From contig CAZIFC010000003.1 in the NCBI GenBank assembly GCA_964538355.1, positions 62,001 to 126,000 of the forward strand: DNA of 64,000 nucleotides, written 5' to 3'. The stretch comes from Bilophila sp964538355 (GTDB taxonomy: Bacteria; Desulfobacterota; Desulfovibrionia; Desulfovibrionales; Desulfovibrionaceae). The notes below the pieces were generated by a model, which had not been told where the DNA came from, did no database searches, and saw nothing but the letters and a program-made list of their open reading frames with translations. Both the position numbers and the translations under genes were made by a program. Of the stretch, positions 37,601 to 44,359 are shown piece after piece (positions within the stretch are counted from its first letter, which is position 1; each line of letters begins with the position of its first letter).

Positions 37601-37912
37601 CTTGGGCGTACGCATGTGGGCGAGCGGCGCGGGCAGGACGCCGCTGAACAGGCATCCCCAAAAGATCTCAAGAAACGTACGCGAAGCATCCACGGAAAGG
37701 ATCAGCGGAGTATGGGGCCGAAGCCCGCGCCGGTACAGAACCTGCGCCATTTCTTTGGCGTTGCGAAGCAATTCGGGATAGCTCTGGAACTCCTCCGAGG
37801 TGTCCCCCGACGCGACATGGAATATGCCGTGTTCGGGGTACCGGGCCGCCGTCTCCTCCAGAATGTCGATGAGCGTGCCCGAAAGCGGTTCGGGATGGAT
37901 CTGGTTCATCAT
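31622..37912 (-). CDS. Nonribosomal peptide synthetase, FAAL-PCP-(PCP-like)-C-A-PCP-TE
   Basis: A 2096-residue synthetase. A fatty-acyl-AMP-ligase-like domain (1 to about 590) has SSGSTGMPKG near 185 and GYGLTETT. A carrier follows with LGGDS, Ser 625. A second carrier-like segment (about 675-755) reads LMGDISRA, so the phosphopantetheine Ser position is Ile. The condensation domain (about 770-1200) has DHMLVDG with His 898. The adenylation domain (about 1230-1720) has TSGSTGKPKG, NEYGPTEATV and YRTGDVVR. A carrier (VGGDS, about 1805) and a thioesterase (GYSFGG, Ser 1937) end it. It would join an acyl starter to one amino acid and release the product. Upstream GAGGA fits the second of two adjacent ATGs slightly better, so the start may be three bases later. 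Confidence 0.93.
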   Translation of the reverse strand: MMNQIHPEPLSGTLIDILEETAARYPEHGIFHVASGDTSEEFQSYPELLRNAKEMAQVLYRRGLRPHTPLILSVDASRTFLEIFWGCLFSGVLPAPLAHMRTPKADSMEAQKIFHVWEALKAPIVADSSNERAFAVLTDMFKGTGATLIASEDLITEARIIDFREDDRYIPQHDDSAVLQFSSGSTGMPKGARLTHRNLIANIRALRDIEGGTSDDRLVTWLPYFHDFGLFGCHLMPMLAGMDQIKMDPFQFAQRPFLWMEKIHEHRGTITSATNTGIEHLSAYIGLRADRLPEVDLSCLKVWTVGAEMISAESCRILQEQLAPMGLAPHLLMPGYGLTETTLVATCHPRNTPVKTFTLDRKLMVSDQVVRYVSKGEDAAEFTSVGKPVQYCEVRIADKDGKPLPADRVGVVEIRGDNVIADYFENPEATGASFNGDWFSTGDMGFMDAEGDLCIVGRSKEIIIVRGQNYYPADIEHIALSGMEKAFRLVVACGVYDPREGREVILLFYIPAKKGADAELAQLLHRMNEQVSTLAGFSIDRFIAVRQGDIPRTSSGKVMRKALCEGYLNGDFDGKITVLEHEEPVADPSSLDHEQIVLGVWSDVLELPADAIGMKKNLFRLGGDSIRAMRMQARLEDIYRARMESNFCYLFPTVEQQVQYFRTRDFSIEPPQNEIEALLQKIVASSLGIKAEAVSVSTELMPLMGDISRAFALFDAIREVFSEVEIGEDFLHLTTIRQMADYLWPRVFCETHADGDVAYFPLMHFQETLYFHRKGFVQNEPSGLSCYIYLNARMDGDFRPDLFDKALNYVVSRHPILRSVIDEECEKPRFKVFKSVPDVHARHIDVSHLPPSEERAYILQRGLELNDYRFDLGKWPLFFCEITKFANDRYVFAMNIDHMLVDGYSYMQVFDELFNTYDRMVLGEPWELPEVSMTFGDYVRVENLRQRTQEYKNALEFQLGLFKDLPSKALLPTKRNPALLKEVYFDTFYQEIRPEIIEGLNAIAAEEQISLNALLLAAYFKLMNVWCHQDDMIINMPVFNREQYFAGARKTVGSFIDIFPVRLQTHFDEPVVQIARKAEAFTRKLLEVPVSSIELSRELFERQGLRATSMSSIIFSNSIGMYAGEVSGMKTIKLETPEFRTGAPGTFIDLVIYDYRVRRNDNDVFYFNWNYIRDLFDREFIETLAKQYHILLEQLIRYRDEPDHPFSGEDIVPERYRSLIATLNRTEAAIPESTLHALIEEQIRRTPDSEALTYEGRSLTYAAFGQRADQVARLLRHLGVSSNEFVALFLNRSFDTLAGQLGIMKAGAAYLPIGVDYPTDRVAYMLEDSGARVLLTQSAHLRELEGALGRVEHILVMDEGASPSAIPESLRDRVVMPSGIYVDRPDVPLPAGSPDDLAYMIYTSGSTGKPKGAMITHRNIVNFLTWVKEELHITAAERLAFVTSYAFDMTMTSNWTPFLAGASLHVLSEEKTKDVNNLLRFISERGITFLNITPSHFSLLSSAREFLADADIPLPESMRVMLGGEVISTKDLNQWLKFYPGHRFINEYGPTEATVASTYFRIPVNAENQVDLPVVPIGKPVYNTQIYILNRFREHCMPGVPGELYIGGMGVGRGYHNKPEKDAEAFVPNPFNPADPSDRLYRTGDVVRMLDTGDLEFLGREDHQINLRGYRIEAGEIESALREHESVTEAVVVPRRDTAGSLTLVAFHTGSEVPAATLREHLARRLPEYMIPAHFELLGEMPCTPSGKLDKNRLPDVVIEAGKRAAAVIRPVTELEKRITAIWEDVLGVTELGMTSNFWDVGGDSLKAMRLIMRMKKEGFIDFGLKEAFEYQTVASIVSRILRKGEGNAEEAGIVALADVERPEARLFCLPYACGNPTMYRQFGKLLPASYAVLAANLPGHGKAGEPMRSIPEMAALCVEQLAAFNDGTPLFLLGYSFGGFLAYEIARRLEGKGRPVAGVVLVASPPPGVTGGLQAIIDSSEDEIIRVSREVYHYDFAEMTEAERSDYLNTLRVDTQAMLDFAFGTVVEAPMLNLVGTLEEEEELKTMAEAWNAVFANPSHERTEGAHMLIKTHPEELAGKVSRFMNELLKRGGKA

Positions 37913-38269
37913 TGTCCTCTTGTAAAAAGGTTATATGAATACGGCTGTAAATAGACTGGCACGCCATGCCCGGTGCTCCGGCGGACATGCTGTCCGCCGC
38001 ACCGGAGTTCTGCTCGAGTTCCCCAACTCGTCGCAGGACGCCGATGAAAGCGATGCATGGAATGCACAGGTTGGAAGCAAGGATGAAGGCCGGCACGCCC
38101 GCGGGGAGCGGAAACCCGCCGTGCCTGCCATCGGGATTGCGGGCCATCCGGGAGCCGAGGACACTACGGCGGCCCCCGCCGCCCTGCCCTCCTTTTTCCG
38201 CAGCATCAGCCCTGCTGAAACCCTCCGCCGCGGGCAGCCCCGGACAGAAAAACCAAGAGACATGGCCCA
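37913..38269. other. Intergenic region between the PepSY gene and the NRPS gene
   Basis: About 357 nt without a supported gene. The part next to the NRPS is AT-richer (TTTACAGCCGTATTCATATAAC on the minus strand) and could hold a promoter, but no well-spaced -35/-10 pair and no Fur-like box were found. No terminator was seen, so read-through from the PepSY gene promoter is possible. Confidence 0.4.
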
Positions 38270-38830
38270 TCAGTCCGCCCGTGCAGGCAGCGTTTGCCCG
38301 TCCGCACGGAGGCCGCGGTCTGCCCTTTTGCCCTTTGCCCCACGGTTCCTTGCCAAAAGAAGGTGAACCCCCGTCACGCACAGCAGAAGGAACAGCGGCT
38401 GGAAGGAAAACTTGAGCGCGGCCCCCAGCCCGGCATTGAGCCATGCCAGCCCATTCTTTTCTTCGACCAGCCCGGCCCCATCAAAGGCGCGTTCACGCAC
38501 CGCGCCGGTGAAGGCATCGTATGTCACAGACACATACCGCCCGGCATCACGGATGACCCACACGCCCTTCTGCGGCAGAAAGGTCGCCGTATTCGGCGTC
38601 AGCGGTTCGCCTTCCACCCGTTCATGGCGGAAAAGCTCCAGCACGTCCCGCACGGACACCGCGTCCGTTGCCGGGGCGGATGCGGCAGCGGACGGCGCGC
38701 TCTCAAGCTGCGGGGCATACACAACAGGCAAGATCGCCATCTCGACCAACCAGAGCAGGCTGATGATGCTCACAAACACACCGGCCCAGCAGTGGGACTT
38801 GCGGGACCAGAACAAGAAAGAATGCTTCAT
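38270..38830 (-). CDS. PepSY-associated membrane protein
   Basis: A 186-residue inner-membrane protein. It starts MKHSFLFWSRKSHCWAGVFVSIISLLWLVEMAIL, the PepSY-associated TM helix with its conserved His, has a periplasmic PepSY-like segment (about 85-135, GVWVIRDAGRYVSVTYDAFTG) and a second membrane helix (about 140-160). Proteins of this type stand beside siderophore receptors and are thought to help ferric-siderophore reduction or assembly at the membrane. A Fur-like box lies 36 nt upstream. It is the first gene of the minus-strand island. Confidence 0.75.
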   Translation of the reverse strand: MKHSFLFWSRKSHCWAGVFVSIISLLWLVEMAILPVVYAPQLESAPSAAASAPATDAVSVRDVLELFRHERVEGEPLTPNTATFLPQKGVWVIRDAGRYVSVTYDAFTGAVRERAFDGAGLVEEKNGLAWLNAGLGAALKFSFQPLFLLLCVTGVHLLLARNRGAKGKRADRGLRADGQTLPARAD

Positions 38831-38865
38831 GACCGTTCCGGGTACTGGAATACCATACTCTGAAT

Positions 38866-38882
38866 TTGAATTTCATTATCAT
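38866..38882. promoter_or_regulatory. Candidate Fur box upstream of the PepSY gene
   Basis: TTGAATTTCATTATCAT matches 14 of 17 positions of the Desulfovibrio Fur motif as I recall it (WTGAAAATnATTTTCAW). The overlapping 38868-38886 also matches the classical GATAATGATAATCATTATC palindrome at 14 of 19 positions. Binding is untested. Confidence 0.55.
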
Positions 38883-39120
38883 AATCGGCAGAAGGGATGC
38901 CGTCTGATGGAAGCAATCTAGGGCAACTCATGTTCACTTACTTTCATCTGCGTATCTTTTTTTTGTATTTGCGGCAAAGAAAAAGGCCGGATTATGGAAA
39001 ACCCTGCCTCGCTGCGGTGCGCTTCCTTTTCCCTAACAGAAGGGTTTTATTAAGAAACATCGTGCCGCACCCTCCCCGTTTTCCCCTCTCTTCGGGGCAG
39101 ACAAAATGTTTTTATGGCGT
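38883..39120. other. Divergent intergenic region of the island
   Basis: This AT-rich stretch separates the two island transcripts. No gene is supported; the ORFs crossing it lack ribosome-binding sites. It probably holds the binding site of the island's AraC-type regulator, but no repeat convincing enough to name was found. Confidence 0.4.
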
Positions 39121-39149
39121 TTGACAGCCTTCCCTGTCCTTCATTATCA
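39121..39149 (+). promoter_or_regulatory. Candidate promoter of the PPTase unit
   Basis: A perfect -35 TTGACA (39121-39126) is followed after 17-18 nt by TTATCA/TATCAG. A Fur-like box begins 5 nt further on, about where transcription would start. Confidence 0.55.
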
Positions 39150-39153
39150 GATA

Positions 39154-39170
39154 TTGAAATTCAGCTTCAA
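39154..39170. promoter_or_regulatory. Candidate Fur box over the PPTase transcription start
   Basis: TTGAAATTCAGCTTCAA is an inverted repeat matching 14 of 17 positions of the recalled Desulfovibrio Fur motif. It lies between the candidate -10 and the ribosome-binding site, where a repressor would block initiation or escape. Confidence 0.55.
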
Positions 39171-39183
39171 TAAGAGGTTTTCT

Positions 39184-39924
39184 GTGTCGCTTCCTCTCCC
39201 CACCCCTTCGGCAACCGCCGGGACAGCAGCCTCTGCGCCTTCTCCGGGCGGGTTCCGGCTGCTGCCGCTTTCCGAAACTACGGCTGTCCTCCCCTCTCTG
39301 GATTCCGATTGCGTCCATCTCTGGAAGCGTCCCCTCACCGGGCGGGCGTCTCCCGGCTTCCGGGATCTGCTCTCGGAGGAAGAGCATGCGGCGGCAGCCC
39401 GCTTCCAGCTCCCGGAACCGGCGGAACGGTATCGGCAAACCCACGGTTGGCTGCGTTCCGTGCTGTCACGGTATCTGGATATGCCGCCAGAGGCGATCCG
39501 GTTCCGCTCAGGGCCGGACGGCAAGCCACGGCTTGCCCACGGTTCCCTGCACTTCAACCTGACGCATTCGGATTCGCTAGCCCTGCTCGCCGTGCGCCAA
39601 AACGCCCCGGTAGGCGTGGATGTTGAACCTGTTCGGCCTCTGCCCGAAGCCATGCTTATCGCTTGCCGCTGGTTCTCGGCCCCCGAGATCCGCTGGATTT
39701 CCGCGTCCGAAGATCGGGATCGCGCCTTCCTGCGCTGCTGGGTCTGCCGTGAGGCGTTCCTCAAAGCCTCCGGCGAAGGACTCCGGCGGCCTCTGGACAG
39801 CTTCGCGCTCCGTCCCTGCGGCGAGGCCCTCCATCTGGACGGGGCTGACATTGCGGAATGTGTCCCCCTTGCCGGACACGTCGCCGCCGTCGCCTGCATC
39901 CCAACCCCTTTTCCTTCCGCATGA
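39184..39924 (+). CDS. Sfp/EntD-type 4'-phosphopantetheinyl transferase
   Basis: A 246-residue enzyme that moves phosphopantetheine from CoA to the Ser of carrier domains; the island NRPS has two such carriers. Motifs are GKPRL followed by LHFNLTHS, the Mg-binding VGVDVE and CREAFLKASGEGL (the W/FxxKExxxK motif, with R for the first K). The GTG at 39184 is preferred: AAGAGG at 39172-39177 is well placed, whereas the in-frame ATG at 39106 would start translation before the candidate promoter and Fur box. First gene of the plus-strand island unit. Confidence 0.9.
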   Translation: MSLPLPTPSATAGTAASAPSPGGFRLLPLSETTAVLPSLDSDCVHLWKRPLTGRASPGFRDLLSEEEHAAAARFQLPEPAERYRQTHGWLRSVLSRYLDMPPEAIRFRSGPDGKPRLAHGSLHFNLTHSDSLALLAVRQNAPVGVDVEPVRPLPEAMLIACRWFSAPEIRWISASEDRDRAFLRCWVCREAFLKASGEGLRRPLDSFALRPCGEALHLDGADIAECVPLAGHVAAVACIPTPFPSA

Positions 39925-39938
39925 TGAAAGGAGAACCC

Positions 39939-40730
39939 ATGCAATCCAGCCTGAACTCTTCCAAGGTCTGCCTCGCCCTCGCCGCCCTGCTCAGCGTCCA
40001 GCTCGTCCTGCCGCTTTCAAGCTGGGCACTCACCGGCAGGGATGTGGCTCTCAAGGCGGATCAGGTCGACACCAGCCGCACCACGGACATGTCGATGGCG
40101 ATGATCATCAAGCGCGGCGATCAGCAGCTTGTCCGCTTCATGTCCACGAAAAAAAAGAAGTTCGCCGATTCGGAAAGGCAGCATATCCGCTTTCTCGAGC
40201 CGGGCGATATCCGCAATACGGTCTATCTCACATGGAGCTACAAGGATATCGGCAAAGATGATGACATGTGGGTCTACCTGCCCGCCGAATCGCTGGTACG
40301 CCGCATCAGCGGCGGCAGCAAAAAGGGTTCGTTCATGCGTAGCGACTATGCCAACGAGGATATTTCCCGACGGGAAGTCGACAAGGATACCTACACCCTG
40401 CTGCCCGATGCCACGTTCTCCGGCGTGGACTGCCACGTCGTGGAGGCGAAGGCCGTCGCTCCAGAAAAGACAAACTATTCCAAGCGGATCATCTGGATCA
40501 GAAAAGATATCTGGCTCCCCGCGAAAATCGACTTCTACGATCAGCGCGGGGTTCAATGCAAGGAGCTGGTTTTTGGCGGCTACAAGGAAATACAGGGGAT
40601 CTGGACCGCCACCCGCCAGCGCATGCGTACCGTGGGCACGGACTCCGAAACAATCATGGAAATACGGGAAATAACCTACAACCTGCCAATCGCCGAGGAT
40701 ATTTTCCTGCCGCAAGATCTCAAGAGGTAG
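39939..40730 (+). CDS. LolA-like periplasmic protein (outer-membrane lipoprotein-sorting family)
   Basis: A 263-residue exported protein: signal peptide (residues 1-31, LALAALLSVQLVLPLSSWA), then a LolA-like beta-fold with the family segments TDMSMAMIIKRGD, IRFLEPGDIRNTVYLTWSY, DDMWVYLPA and GVDCHVVEAKA. This COG2834 branch is often encoded with RND exporters and is thought to carry or hand over lipids in the periplasm. AAAGGAG at 39927-39933 fixes the ATG at 39939. Two nucleotides separate its stop from the next ATG. It is a likely partner of the island's MMPL exporter. Confidence 0.8.
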   Translation: MQSSLNSSKVCLALAALLSVQLVLPLSSWALTGRDVALKADQVDTSRTTDMSMAMIIKRGDQQLVRFMSTKKKKFADSERQHIRFLEPGDIRNTVYLTWSYKDIGKDDDMWVYLPAESLVRRISGGSKKGSFMRSDYANEDISRREVDKDTYTLLPDATFSGVDCHVVEAKAVAPEKTNYSKRIIWIRKDIWLPAKIDFYDQRGVQCKELVFGGYKEIQGIWTATRQRMRTVGTDSETIMEIREITYNLPIAEDIFLPQDLKR

Positions 40731-40732
40731 GC

Positions 40733-42037
40733 ATGAAAACCCTGTTCCGCGCCTGCGCCGTCTGCCTCCTCTGGTTCGGTTTCGCCCACGCCTCCGTGGA
40801 AGGGGATCCGTTTTCGGACAGCCAGACGTTTGCTGATCTGCATGCGGTCAAGGCTTCCGATACGTTTTTGATTGGAGGGTTTGCGGAGTCACGCAACCAG
40901 CTTTCCCTAAACAATCCCGACACCCCGATTTCCCTTCGGCAGAAGGTACAGGTCGAGGCCCTCTGGCGACGCGATGTGCTGTCGTTTTTCGGCAGTCTTG
41001 AGGGCAGCTACGAAGGTGCCGCCCGCATGTGGCCGGGCGGAAACTCCCCGTGGCAGGCGGCTCTCCGGGAAGCGTACATGACCTATGACACGGATAACAT
41101 TGATATCTTTATCGGAAAAAAGACGCACCGATGGGGGACGGGCGACGGCATTAACCCGATGGATCTTATCAATCCCCTGGATACCCGTGACCCGATCACA
41201 ACCGGGCGGGCTGACAACCGCCTCCCGGTATGGCTGTTCAGCGGCACCGTTTCGGGGAACGGGATCAGCTTTGAAGGTGTATTCCTGCCCAGGGCCGAGG
41301 TAAACGCCCTGCCCCGTTCGGGCAGCCCCTGGGAACCGCGGGCACTGCGTAAGCTCCGGCGGCAGCAGCGTGACGGGCACGCCATGCTCACGGATTCGGA
41401 CAAGCCGGACAGGTGGTTCCGAAACGTGGAGTACGGGGGGCGTCTCTCCGCCAATTTCAGCGGGTGGGATCTGGCACTCATGGCCTTTCATGGCTTTACC
41501 GACAATCCGGTGTTCGTAGGCAAGGCCCGCGGCGAAAACATGCGCTGGACGGCCCAATACCCCCGTTTCACGGCGTTCGGAGCCTCCTTCGCCAAGGGTT
41601 TGGGCAGCCAGACCCTCCGGGGGGAGGTAGCCTACAAGCCGCGTTTCCCGGTACAGGGGGGCTTGGGGTTTTACCGGGCAAACCTGTGGCAGGGCGTGCT
41701 TGGCTGGGATTACGACATCGACAGCAAATATTACCTGAACCTTCAGCTTTTCTGGGATGTCCAGGAACGTTCACCCTCTTTCGGAACCCGAACATGGCAT
41801 GGCGCGACCTATGAAATCAGCGGAAAATGGCTTCGCGACGCCCTTAAAACAGGGATCAGAGGCAAATGGTACACCAGCGGCGAGGGCACGCTGACCGAGG
41901 TCTTTCTTGAGTATGAGCTGGACGATCATTGGAAGGCATCCACCGGCGTCATGTGCTGGACAGGCGGAGGCAATACCCTCCTTGGCGAGTACAAGAACAA
42001 TGATTTCGTCTACCTCAACCTGCGCTACGCTTTCTGA
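40733..42037 (+). CDS. Outer-membrane beta-barrel protein (DUF1302-like)
   Basis: A 434-residue exported protein with a signal peptide (residues about 1-20), many alternating hydrophobic strands, and a C-terminal Phe (NLRYAF), as in outer-membrane barrels. FIGKKTHRWGTGDGINPMDLINP and RLPVWLFSG resemble DUF1302-type porins that go with RND exporters and LolA-like proteins. It would give the exporter an outer-membrane route. The family call is moderate; the barrel nature is firmer. It follows the LolA-like gene directly. Confidence 0.7.
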   Translation: MKTLFRACAVCLLWFGFAHASVEGDPFSDSQTFADLHAVKASDTFLIGGFAESRNQLSLNNPDTPISLRQKVQVEALWRRDVLSFFGSLEGSYEGAARMWPGGNSPWQAALREAYMTYDTDNIDIFIGKKTHRWGTGDGINPMDLINPLDTRDPITTGRADNRLPVWLFSGTVSGNGISFEGVFLPRAEVNALPRSGSPWEPRALRKLRRQQRDGHAMLTDSDKPDRWFRNVEYGGRLSANFSGWDLALMAFHGFTDNPVFVGKARGENMRWTAQYPRFTAFGASFAKGLGSQTLRGEVAYKPRFPVQGGLGFYRANLWQGVLGWDYDIDSKYYLNLQLFWDVQERSPSFGTRTWHGATYEISGKWLRDALKTGIRGKWYTSGEGTLTEVFLEYELDDHWKASTGVMCWTGGGNTLLGEYKNNDFVYLNLRYAF

Positions 42038-42105
42038 CAGAACTCGGCTATGGCCCGGCATTACGCCCTTTTCGGACTTTCTCTCCCAACAGAAGAACGC
42101 ATCTG

Positions 42106-43038
42106 ATGACGACCATGAACATACATACGACCTGCGCCTGCCGCTTCTTCCATCAGGGACAATGCTCCTGCCCTGATGTAAGCCTTTTCGTCATTGATGA
42201 CGACTCGCATCACGCTACGCAACCTTTTCGCTTCCAGCAGGAAGAGGTGCGTATGACCTTCTTTTATTGCCTCAAGGGGCAGGCCCGCATCGATGCCGAG
42301 GAACGTGGCGGAAACACCTTTTCCGAGGAGGTCGGTGACGGGGACAGCCTGTTTTTCTGCATTGACGGTTCCTTTTCCATCTCGCGCCGCGGGAAACAGC
42401 TGCGGGCCGTGGGGCTTCAGCTGCGCCCGGAATGCCTGCGCCTGTTTGCCTGCCGCCTCGGGTTCGCGAACAGGGAGATCAAGAAAGGTTCCGCGCGGAT
42501 CATCAAGAGCGGACTCCCCTTGCATTTGCGTATTCTGGTGGAGCAGATCCTCAACTGCCGGGATGAGGGGCTCTTGCGAGACGTATTCCTGACGCACAAA
42601 AAATATGAACTGCTCTATCAGCAGATCGAACTTCTGGATCGGGAAGACAGCCATAAGCTTGTGAGTCCGGCAGAGTGCCGGGCCGCGCACCAGGCCTATG
42701 CCATACTGCTTCAGGATATCGGAAAACCGCCGAGCCTGTCCGAACTCGCAGCCGCCATAGGCGTCAATCGCACCCGGCTGACAGCCTTGTTCAGGATACT
42801 TTTCGAAGATACCGTCTTTGGCATCCTGCGCCGGGAACGCTTGGAGTGCGCCCGGAGGCTCCTCCACGAGAAAACGAAAAACATAACCGAAATTGCATAT
42901 TTATGCGGATTTTCCAGCCCCAGCCATCTCACAAAAGCCTTTTCCGCCCAGTTCGGAATCTCCCCAAAGCAGTATCAGATTGCCAGACTGCACGGATATC
43001 CTCCCACCCCCGCCCCTTGCGATAAAGAGGCTCCATGA
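42106..43038 (+). CDS. AraC-family transcriptional regulator (YbtA/PchR-like position)
   Basis: A 310-residue regulator. The C-terminal 100 residues hold two helix-turn-helix units: PSLSELAAAIGVNRTRLTALFR, then NITEIAYLCGFSSPSHLTKAF. The N-terminal half is a sensor domain without a named motif, with a Cys-rich start (CACRFFHQGQCSC). YbtA and PchR, AraC proteins that bind the ferric siderophore, stand in similar places in their clusters and switch on receptor and biosynthetic genes. This one probably does the same. Two Mets near the start (42106, 42115) are both possible; neither has a strong ribosome-binding site. Confidence 0.88.
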   Translation: MTTMNIHTTCACRFFHQGQCSCPDVSLFVIDDDSHHATQPFRFQQEEVRMTFFYCLKGQARIDAEERGGNTFSEEVGDGDSLFFCIDGSFSISRRGKQLRAVGLQLRPECLRLFACRLGFANREIKKGSARIIKSGLPLHLRILVEQILNCRDEGLLRDVFLTHKKYELLYQQIELLDREDSHKLVSPAECRAAHQAYAILLQDIGKPPSLSELAAAIGVNRTRLTALFRILFEDTVFGILRRERLECARRLLHEKTKNITEIAYLCGFSSPSHLTKAFSAQFGISPKQYQIARLHGYPPTPAPCDKEAP

Positions 43039-43242
43039 ACCCGCCCTGTTCAGATCTGGGAGGGGCATCAACCGAACGCTGGCTTTGGTGCCCGCGGTAT
43101 CGCCTGCTCCATTCACACCCCAAAGACAAGCGATCCTCATCAGGAGGGTTCCCTTTGGCTGAAAACGTGGCGTTTCTTCCTGTGTGCCCATTGCCTGCCA
43201 ATGGTTCCTTGCCACGGCAGAGGCACCAGAGGAGCCGCGCAT

Positions 43243-43280
43243 AAAAAACGGCGTTTTCCGCAGCCGGGAAACGCCGTTGT
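43243..43280 (-). terminator. Intrinsic terminator of the universal stress protein gene
   Basis: Read on the minus strand, AACGGCGTTTCCC and GGAAAACGCCGTT pair, followed by TTTTTT (complement of 43243-43248). It lies about 30 nt after the usp stop. Confidence 0.85.
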
Positions 43281-43309
43281 ATCCAGACCTCCAGACGGAG
43301 GCTTTTGTA

Positions 43310-43756
43310 TTATTCGCCGACTTCGGGGCGGACAGTCATCACCGGGCACGACGCGCTTCGCACCACTTCATTGGCAACGGAACCAAACACCAGCCTGTCG
43401 AAACCTGCGCGGCCATGCGTGCCCATAACAATGAGGTTGATGCCTCTTTCTTCGGCCAGCTTGGCCAGTTCCTCGGAAGGACGCCCGACAAGGATAACCC
43501 CCGTCGCCCCCGTCCCGGCCAACGGGCCTGCCAAAAGGTCATTCATGGCCTTTTGCATGGCTTCGCTGGGGTTGCCGACTTCATTCGGATGCTGGTTGAT
43601 GGAAAGATAGGCATCCTCATAGGGGGTGTGGGCCGGGATGACATACGCCACCAGGATGGAGGCCCCGGAGAGTTCTGCCATCATCTTGGCGTACTCGACA
43701 GAAGGAAGCAGGGTATCTTCCAAATCCACAGCACAAAGAATCTTCTTCAATTCCAT
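43310..43756 (-). CDS. Universal stress protein, UspA family
   Basis: A 148-residue cytoplasmic protein starting MELKKILCAVDLED. The ATP-binding signature GTHGRAGFDRLVFGSVANEV (G-2x-G-9x-G-S) is present, so it is of the nucleotide-binding type. GGAGG lies 7 nt before the ATG; longer in-frame starts have none. It stands alone with its own terminator. Family members help survival under starvation and oxidative or respiratory stress; the role here is not defined. Confidence 0.92.
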   Translation of the reverse strand: MELKKILCAVDLEDTLLPSVEYAKMMAELSGASILVAYVIPAHTPYEDAYLSINQHPNEVGNPSEAMQKAMNDLLAGPLAGTGATGVILVGRPSEELAKLAEERGINLIVMGTHGRAGFDRLVFGSVANEVVRSASCPVMTVRPEVGE

Positions 43757-43919
43757 GATGATGCCTCCGGATTGCATGGTGGTGACCAACCTTTTCCTGT
43801 TATTTGAAGATATCCCGGAATGCCAAAATGTCAAGAAAGGCAGCGTATGGAAAATCATGGACAGCGGGGACTTTCACACGGCACTCCGCTCTGATACCCT
43901 TGGACCCAAGGAGACGCTT

Positions 43920-44138
43920 ATGGAACTCTTTCTTCTGCTGCTGAAGGCCCTGTTCTTTGTTGTCATTGGAATTTTCAGCGTCATTGCACTTTTCATAGCC
44001 GTGTTCCTCTGGATGATTTCGACACGGACGAAGCAGGATTCCCAGATATTCCAAGAGCGTTTTGACGGCTGGCGCAGTTCGAGGAACAAGTGTGCGCCCG
44101 CATGTCCGGAGCAGGATATCCCCAAAAAAGCCGGGTGA
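43920..44138 (+). CDS. Small single-span membrane protein, unknown
   Basis: A 72-residue protein with one long hydrophobic helix (residues about 5-32) and a polar C-terminal tail containing two Cys. AAGGAG at 43908-43913 supports the ATG. The in-frame ORF extends upstream across the usp gene start but without coding character. No family recognised. It is divergent from usp. Confidence 0.55.
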   Translation: MELFLLLLKALFFVVIGIFSVIALFIAVFLWMISTRTKQDSQIFQERFDGWRSSRNKCAPACPEQDIPKKAG

Positions 44139-44210
44139 TTTTTCAAGAGGCTCCGTCGTGCATACGGCAAGACAGCCTGTTCCGGGCCTCGGAGCACTGC
44201 GGCTCATATA

Positions 44211-44249
44211 CAAAAAGAGCCGCAATCAAAAAGACTGCGGCTCTTGTCG
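44211..44249. terminator. Bidirectional intrinsic terminator
   Basis: AAGAGCCGCA (44215-44224) pairs with TGCGGCTCTT (44236-44245). An A5 run precedes it on the plus strand, giving T5 for the minus-strand rplT operon; on the plus strand a short TT tail serves the small membrane-protein gene. Confidence 0.75.
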
Positions 44250-44359
44250 TGACGATTGTACGAATGGTTCCCGTGAGAAGATCCATCGACCTTTATGTGA
44301 TGGTACAGGGGATCATCTCAGATCCCCCGCCTTGATTTCTTGTTTGATACGCCGAATGA

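Noticed and set aside
31931..37954. A 2007-codon ORF on the plus strand opposite the NRPS gene
   Set aside because: It is an antisense shadow: the minus strand has continuous NRPS domains in order with all motifs, and the plus-strand product has no domain and a biased composition (His, Gly, Arg, Val) typical of high-GC antisense frames.
39106..39183. An upstream ATG for the phosphopantetheinyl transferase
   Set aside because: It would precede the candidate -35/-10 and the Fur-like box. The GTG at 39184 has the proper ribosome-binding site.
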